From: Paracoccaceae bacterium
GTDB lineage: Bacteria > Pseudomonadota > Alphaproteobacteria > Rhodobacterales > Rhodobacteraceae
DNA: 64,000 bases
Direction of reading: 5' to 3'
Assembly (NCBI GenBank): GCA_024742705.1
Contig: JANSXZ010000008.1
Span: 1 to 64,000 of the forward strand
Shown: positions 60,576 through 64,000 of the stretch, piece by piece
Position numbering within the stretch: position 1 is the stretch's first letter
Layout: every line of letters starts with the position of its first letter
Made by a program: the position numbers and the translations under genes
The notes under the pieces: model-generated
The model's database searches: none
What the model saw: the letters and a program-made list of their open reading frames with translations, nothing else
What the model was told of the DNA's origin: nothing

Positions 60576-63251
60576 TCAGCCGACAGCGCGATCGTCGGGG
60601 CGGAACCCGATGCTGTCAGAGACGGTAAACCGCCCGCCCTTGATCTTCGATATCTTGCCGTCGCGCAGCAATTGCCCGAAGGACCGAAGGCCATCCTCGC
60701 GGCTGAAATCCTCCTGTTCCACCATACGCACCTTTGTCATCAGTTGCGGGCGCGAAAACTGATCGCGGCCTTCGACGAATGACAGGTAGGCAGCGGCGGC
60801 TTCAAGCAGGTCGGGCAGATCCTCGGCGCCCATCTTCTGTGCGAAATCGGCGAAACCGCTGACGCTGTCCACGTCGATCGGCGCGGGATCCTCGGCGGCG
60901 ATGCGGCGCGGGCGGACCGGGCCAGATTTCGTTGCAGCGCGCACATCCACGCGTTGTTCCGCCACCAGCTTCAGAGGCGTCGGACGCTGATCAGGTGCCG
61001 CAGGCCGTGCATCGCGCGCGCCGCCCGCGGCGGGGCGACGGGGGCGCACGGCATTGGCCAGATCGGCGCGATAGGCTTGATCCAGTTCGGCCTTGTCCGC
61101 CTCTGCGGTGGCGCCTTCGGCCTTGCGCGCGGCGACTGCGGCACGCAAATGGCTGATTTCCGCACGCCGCGAGGAGGTTTCCGGCGCGCCCATCTGTGTA
61201 TCGGCCTTGTCCAGCAGGCGCGACAGATCTGCATCGGCGCTTTCGGGCACGGCGCGGCGGCGCGGGCGCAACGTGTTTTCGGCAGCCCGGCGGGCGGCGG
61301 CCTGGGCTTCTTCCTGATCGGCTTCGGCGCGGGCGGCGGCCTCGGCGTCGGCACGGGCCTTGGCGGCGGCTTCCTGTTCGGCACGGGCCTTGCGGCGCTT
61401 TTCCTCTTCGGCCCCGTCAATGCGGGCCTCTTCTTCGGCCTTGGCCCTGGCGCGATCCTCGGCGGCCTTGCGGCGCGCTTCGACTTCGGCCCTGGCACGA
61501 TCTTCGGCGGCCTTGCGGCGGGCATCGGCCTCGGATTTGGCGCGCGCTTCGGCTTCGGCCTTCTCGCGCGCTTCTGCTTCGGCCTTGCGGCGCAGAGCGA
61601 TGCCGGCTTCGCGCTGTGCGTCGGAACGTGCGGCGCGGCGCGCCTCCTCGGCCTTCAACTCGGCCTCGACCTGCGCAAGCTCTTCTTGCAGCTCGGCCTC
61701 CTGTTCGGGAGGAAGGGCGCCTTCGTCGGTTTCGGGTTGCGGTTTCATGCGCAGGGGCCGGGCCGAAGCGACAGAGTCTTCCGGCGTCAGCTTGAGCGGT
61801 GCCATCGCCGCGCGGGTCTTGGCCGCCGGCCGCATATCCATATCGTCAAAGGATGCGCGCGCCGCTGTTTCGGCCTGATCCTGTATGTCGCCCAATGTGC
61901 CATTGGCGATGGCCGAATCCAGTTCGGACCGCTTGACCCGGATCACCCGCGCGCGGCCTGTCGCCGGCTGCGGTGGAGGGGTCTGGACCGGGCGGCGTTG
62001 CAGCGCGGGTGCCGGGGGTTCAACCGGGGCGCTGCGCGGTGGCGGGGCCGCCTGAGCGACCTGGGGGGCATCTTCCGCTTCGTCTTCGTCGGTGCCGTCC
62101 TGATCGCGCCAGGTGTCCTCTTCATCGGCGCGCGCGGCCCAGCCGTCATCGTCCTGATCCGTCCATTCGTCGTGGGAGGAGGCGTCGTCTGCGATGCCGT
62201 CCTGATCTGTCTCGGCTTCTTGGATACGGCTGTCGCGGGCAAAATTGCGCGGGGCCGCATCGCGTAGCGTCCGCGACACCGCCGCGTTCACCGGGCTTTC
62301 CTCCGGTGCGTCTTCGTCATCGTCTTCGTCGAACAGGGCGGCGAGCGGGTCGTCGTCTTCCTCGTGCCTGTCGATGGTGCCGAGCCGGTCGAGCATCTCG
62401 GCTACATCGCCTTCGTCGTCTTCATCATCCTCGTCGAACAGCGCCTCGGGGCCTGCGTCCTGCGCCACGACATTCGTGGCCAGCGTATCCGCATGTTCGT
62501 CCTCGAGATGTTCGTCGCCCTTCGCCGCCGAGCCTCGAAACACCACCGCGCGGATGCGCTGAAGCTTGGCCGCGATGCTGTCGGCCTCGGCGGCATCGGG
62601 CATCTGGCCGATGTCTTCCGCGTCCGCGTCATCATCGGGATCGTCGTCAAAGGCTTCGGCCTCGGCAAAGATGTCGTCGCCGCCGTCGTCGGTATCGTAA
62701 TCGTCTTCCTCGTCGTCGTCGTCATCTGCCACGAAGGCATTTTCGGCAGGTGCCGCAGGCCGTTGGGCGCGGGCCGCGACGGGGGTGGGCTTTGCCGGTG
62801 CCTCGTCCAGATCCTCGGCCAGCAGGTCGCTGAGCGTGGTGTCGTCCTCGCCTTCGTCTTCGTGGTCGGAGCCGTCATCGGCTGCATCGGAGGCCGCGGC
62901 CTGGACCGGTGCAGCGGCGGCGGCCGCGATGGCGGGTGCAGCGACGGCGGCGACCTCTGCCGCCGGGCGGGCCGGTTGCGCGGCGGGCGGCGCGGCCTGT
63001 TCGGCACGCAGCACGATCCGGCCCTCATCGGTGCGCGCATCGACGCGGCGCGCGATTTCACGTTCCGCGATACGGGCCAGCATTTCCGCATCGGGTTGCG
63101 GTGGCTCGGCGCCGAAATATCTGTCATTGGATGCAAGATCGCGGAAATACTCCGCAATCGCCTTCATCGTTCCGAAAGAATCGTCAAAGCCTTCCAATGT
63201 GCACGAGAACGTACCGTATGAAACCGTCAAGATCTTGCTGTTGTTCACCAT
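60576..63251 (-). CDS. large low-complexity protein, function unknown
   Basis: The product is 891 residues from the ATG at 63251 (MVNNSKILTVSYGTFSCTLEG); an in-frame start at 63293 would give 905. A compact N-terminal segment (residues 1-about 75, DSFGTMKAIAEYFRDLASNDRY) is followed by Ala/Pro-rich and then strongly acidic disordered stretches (many Asp/Glu runs). A long Ala/Lys/Glu/Arg coiled coil comes next (residues about 540-690, EARAKSEADARRKAAEDRAR and similar). The end is a compact C-terminal domain of about 100 residues (DLPDLLEAAAAYLSFVEGRDQF, LRSFGQLLRDGKISKIKGGRF). No known family was recognised. The N- and C-terminal blocks look folded and may be the conserved, functional parts, as in a scaffold or polar-organiser protein; that is inference. 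It converges with the DUF2842 gene. Confidence 0.8.
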   Translation of the reverse strand: MVNNSKILTVSYGTFSCTLEGFDDSFGTMKAIAEYFRDLASNDRYFGAEPPQPDAEMLARIAEREIARRVDARTDEGRIVLRAEQAAPPAAQPARPAAEVAAVAAPAIAAAAAAPVQAAASDAADDGSDHEDEGEDDTTLSDLLAEDLDEAPAKPTPVAARAQRPAAPAENAFVADDDDDEEDDYDTDDGGDDIFAEAEAFDDDPDDDADAEDIGQMPDAAEADSIAAKLQRIRAVVFRGSAAKGDEHLEDEHADTLATNVVAQDAGPEALFDEDDEDDEGDVAEMLDRLGTIDRHEEDDDPLAALFDEDDDEDAPEESPVNAAVSRTLRDAAPRNFARDSRIQEAETDQDGIADDASSHDEWTDQDDDGWAARADEEDTWRDQDGTDEDEAEDAPQVAQAAPPPRSAPVEPPAPALQRRPVQTPPPQPATGRARVIRVKRSELDSAIANGTLGDIQDQAETAARASFDDMDMRPAAKTRAAMAPLKLTPEDSVASARPLRMKPQPETDEGALPPEQEAELQEELAQVEAELKAEEARRAARSDAQREAGIALRRKAEAEAREKAEAEARAKSEADARRKAAEDRARAEVEARRKAAEDRARAKAEEEARIDGAEEEKRRKARAEQEAAAKARADAEAAARAEADQEEAQAAARRAAENTLRPRRRAVPESADADLSRLLDKADTQMGAPETSSRRAEISHLRAAVAARKAEGATAEADKAELDQAYRADLANAVRPRRPAAGGARDARPAAPDQRPTPLKLVAEQRVDVRAATKSGPVRPRRIAAEDPAPIDVDSVSGFADFAQKMGAEDLPDLLEAAAAYLSFVEGRDQFSRPQLMTKVRMVEQEDFSREDGLRSFGQLLRDGKISKIKGGRFTVSDSIGFRPDDRAVG

Positions 63252-63388
63252 TGGATGCTCGTCCTCTGCAACTTTGATCAAAGCCTTTACCAAGGTTCAA
63301 TCGTCAAAAGCGGCGCGAATCTGTGCCATGCAGCGTATCATTTCATGACTACAATGTGTTCTGTTTCCCAAAAAGGCATGAAGACCGC

Positions 63389-64000
63389 ATGAACACACCT
63401 ATTGTGACCAGTCGCGCACCAATCACACTGATTGGCGGCGGTGCGGCGGATGTTTCCGACGTGCACGCCGCCCGCGCGCTTGCACCACGGATCGTCGCCG
63501 CCGACGGTGGCGCCCGCCTTGCGCTTGCCGCGGGGATAACGCCCGAGGCGGTGATCGGCGACTTTGATTCACTTGATTCCGAAAGTCGCGCCCGACTGCC
63601 CGCAACGGCACTGCACCACAGCGACGATCAGAATTCCACCGATTTCGACAAGGCGATGCAGGCGATCCGCGCGCCGGTGGTTCTGGGGGTGGGGTTCATG
63701 GGGCTGCGCGTTGATCATCAGCTGGCCGCGTTCAGCACGCTGTGGCGGTTTGCCGACCGGCCCTGCGTTCTGCTTGGCGCGCATGAGGTGGTGACGCTGG
63801 CACCGCCGCGGATCGAGGTGGCCACCGCGCCGGGCGATGTGGTTTCGCTGTTTCCGCTGGGACCGGTTCGGGGACGGTCGGAGGGGCTGACCTGGCCCAT
63901 CGACGGGCTGACGCTGGAACCATCGGGGCGCATCGGAACGTCGAACCGTGCGACCGGGCGGCTGGCGCTGATGGTGGATGCGCCGGGGCTGTTGCTGATC
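63389..64000 (+). CDS. thiamine pyrophosphokinase, 3' end beyond the window
   Basis: This enzyme converts thiamine to thiamine diphosphate with ATP. The 204 codons present are open to the window edge, so the stop lies outside. The motifs fit: IVAADGGARLAL near residue 38, AVIGDFDSL, DQNSTDFDKAMQA near 85, GVGFMGLRVDHQLAAF near 105, and GRIGTSNRATG near 185, the thiamine-binding end. The ATG at 63389 is used; an upstream ATG at 63378 hits a stop after four codons. The gene is divergent from the large protein gene at 60576. Expected full length is about 210-230 residues. Confidence 0.88.
   Translation, partial: MNTPIVTSRAPITLIGGGAADVSDVHAARALAPRIVAADGGARLALAAGITPEAVIGDFDSLDSESRARLPATALHHSDDQNSTDFDKAMQAIRAPVVLGVGFMGLRVDHQLAAFSTLWRFADRPCVLLGAHEVVTLAPPRIEVATAPGDVVSLFPLGPVRGRSEGLTWPIDGLTLEPSGRIGTSNRATGRLALMVDAPGLLLI

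Overview
The window comes from a high-GC alphaproteobacterium, most likely a member of the Rhodobacteraceae (Roseobacter/Paracoccus side). The basis is the gene content and style: separate hisB-hisH, hisA and hisF-hisE units, purA followed by a DUF2842 gene, phaZ/phaC/phaP/phaR, many four-base ATGA start/stop overlaps, and a dispersed intergenic repeat with a GAGGATATTT or GGGGATATTT core. Almost all the DNA is coding and no gene-free stretch exceeds 300 bases. No rRNA or CRISPR array was seen. One tRNA gene (Tyr) is present.

Region 1 (1-4958) is mobile and decayed: an IS21-type terminus, an IS66-family element with all three genes, an IS256-family transposase missing its N-terminus, a frameshifted and truncated DUF262 (GmrSD-type) gene, and the C-terminal scrap of a serine recombinase, ending at the 3' side of tRNA-Tyr. 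It looks like the edge of a genomic island. Region 2 (5160-11991) is core: rlmB with a coupled zinc-ribbon gene, a YHS-domain protein, a CoA-binding protein behind a terminator-rich leader, and the histidine genes interleaved with small exported-protein genes on the other strand.

Region 3 (11992-24198) is a reductive pyrimidine degradation module: preT-preA (dihydropyrimidine dehydrogenase), a frameshifted MFS transporter, a RutR-like TetR regulator, an N-carbamoyl-beta-alanine amidohydrolase, two small uncharacterised genes, dihydropyrimidinase, and an ABC importer (ATPase, two permeases, NMT1/THI5-type binding protein). A near-perfect RutR-type palindrome lies in front of the amidohydrolase operon and a weaker one in front of preT. 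Region 4 (24317-29275) holds a cytochrome P450, small stress and exported proteins, and a four-gene bufferin-type RiPP operon (precursor, DUF692 enzyme, DUF2063 partner, DoxX).

Region 5 (29497-39352) has thrS, hydrolases, a TauD-type dioxygenase, and the polyhydroxyalkanoate cluster phaZ / phaC-phaP-phaR with TGC-rich PhaR-type sites. Region 6 (39360-48803) has a DegT-type aminotransferase and an eight-gene minus-strand operon for uptake (polar amino acid/opine-type ABC transporter) and gamma-glutamylation-type breakdown of amines or polyamines (two glutamine synthetase-like ligases, a class I amidotransferase, a PuuB-like oxidase). Region 7 (48931-64000) has a PhnD-like protein with two tandem TerB-like proteins, a dipeptidase, an aldo/keto reductase, pyrG, secG, a cobalt-type nitrile hydratase with its activator, a thioesterase, purA, a large low-complexity protein of unknown function, and the start of a thiamine pyrophosphokinase gene cut by the window end.

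I found no clearly new multi-gene system. The best leads are the structured leader or small RNA at 6892-7007, the two small genes inside the pyrimidine operon, the bufferin operon, the alpha/beta hydrolase lacking its nucleophile, and the 891-residue protein at 60576-63251.
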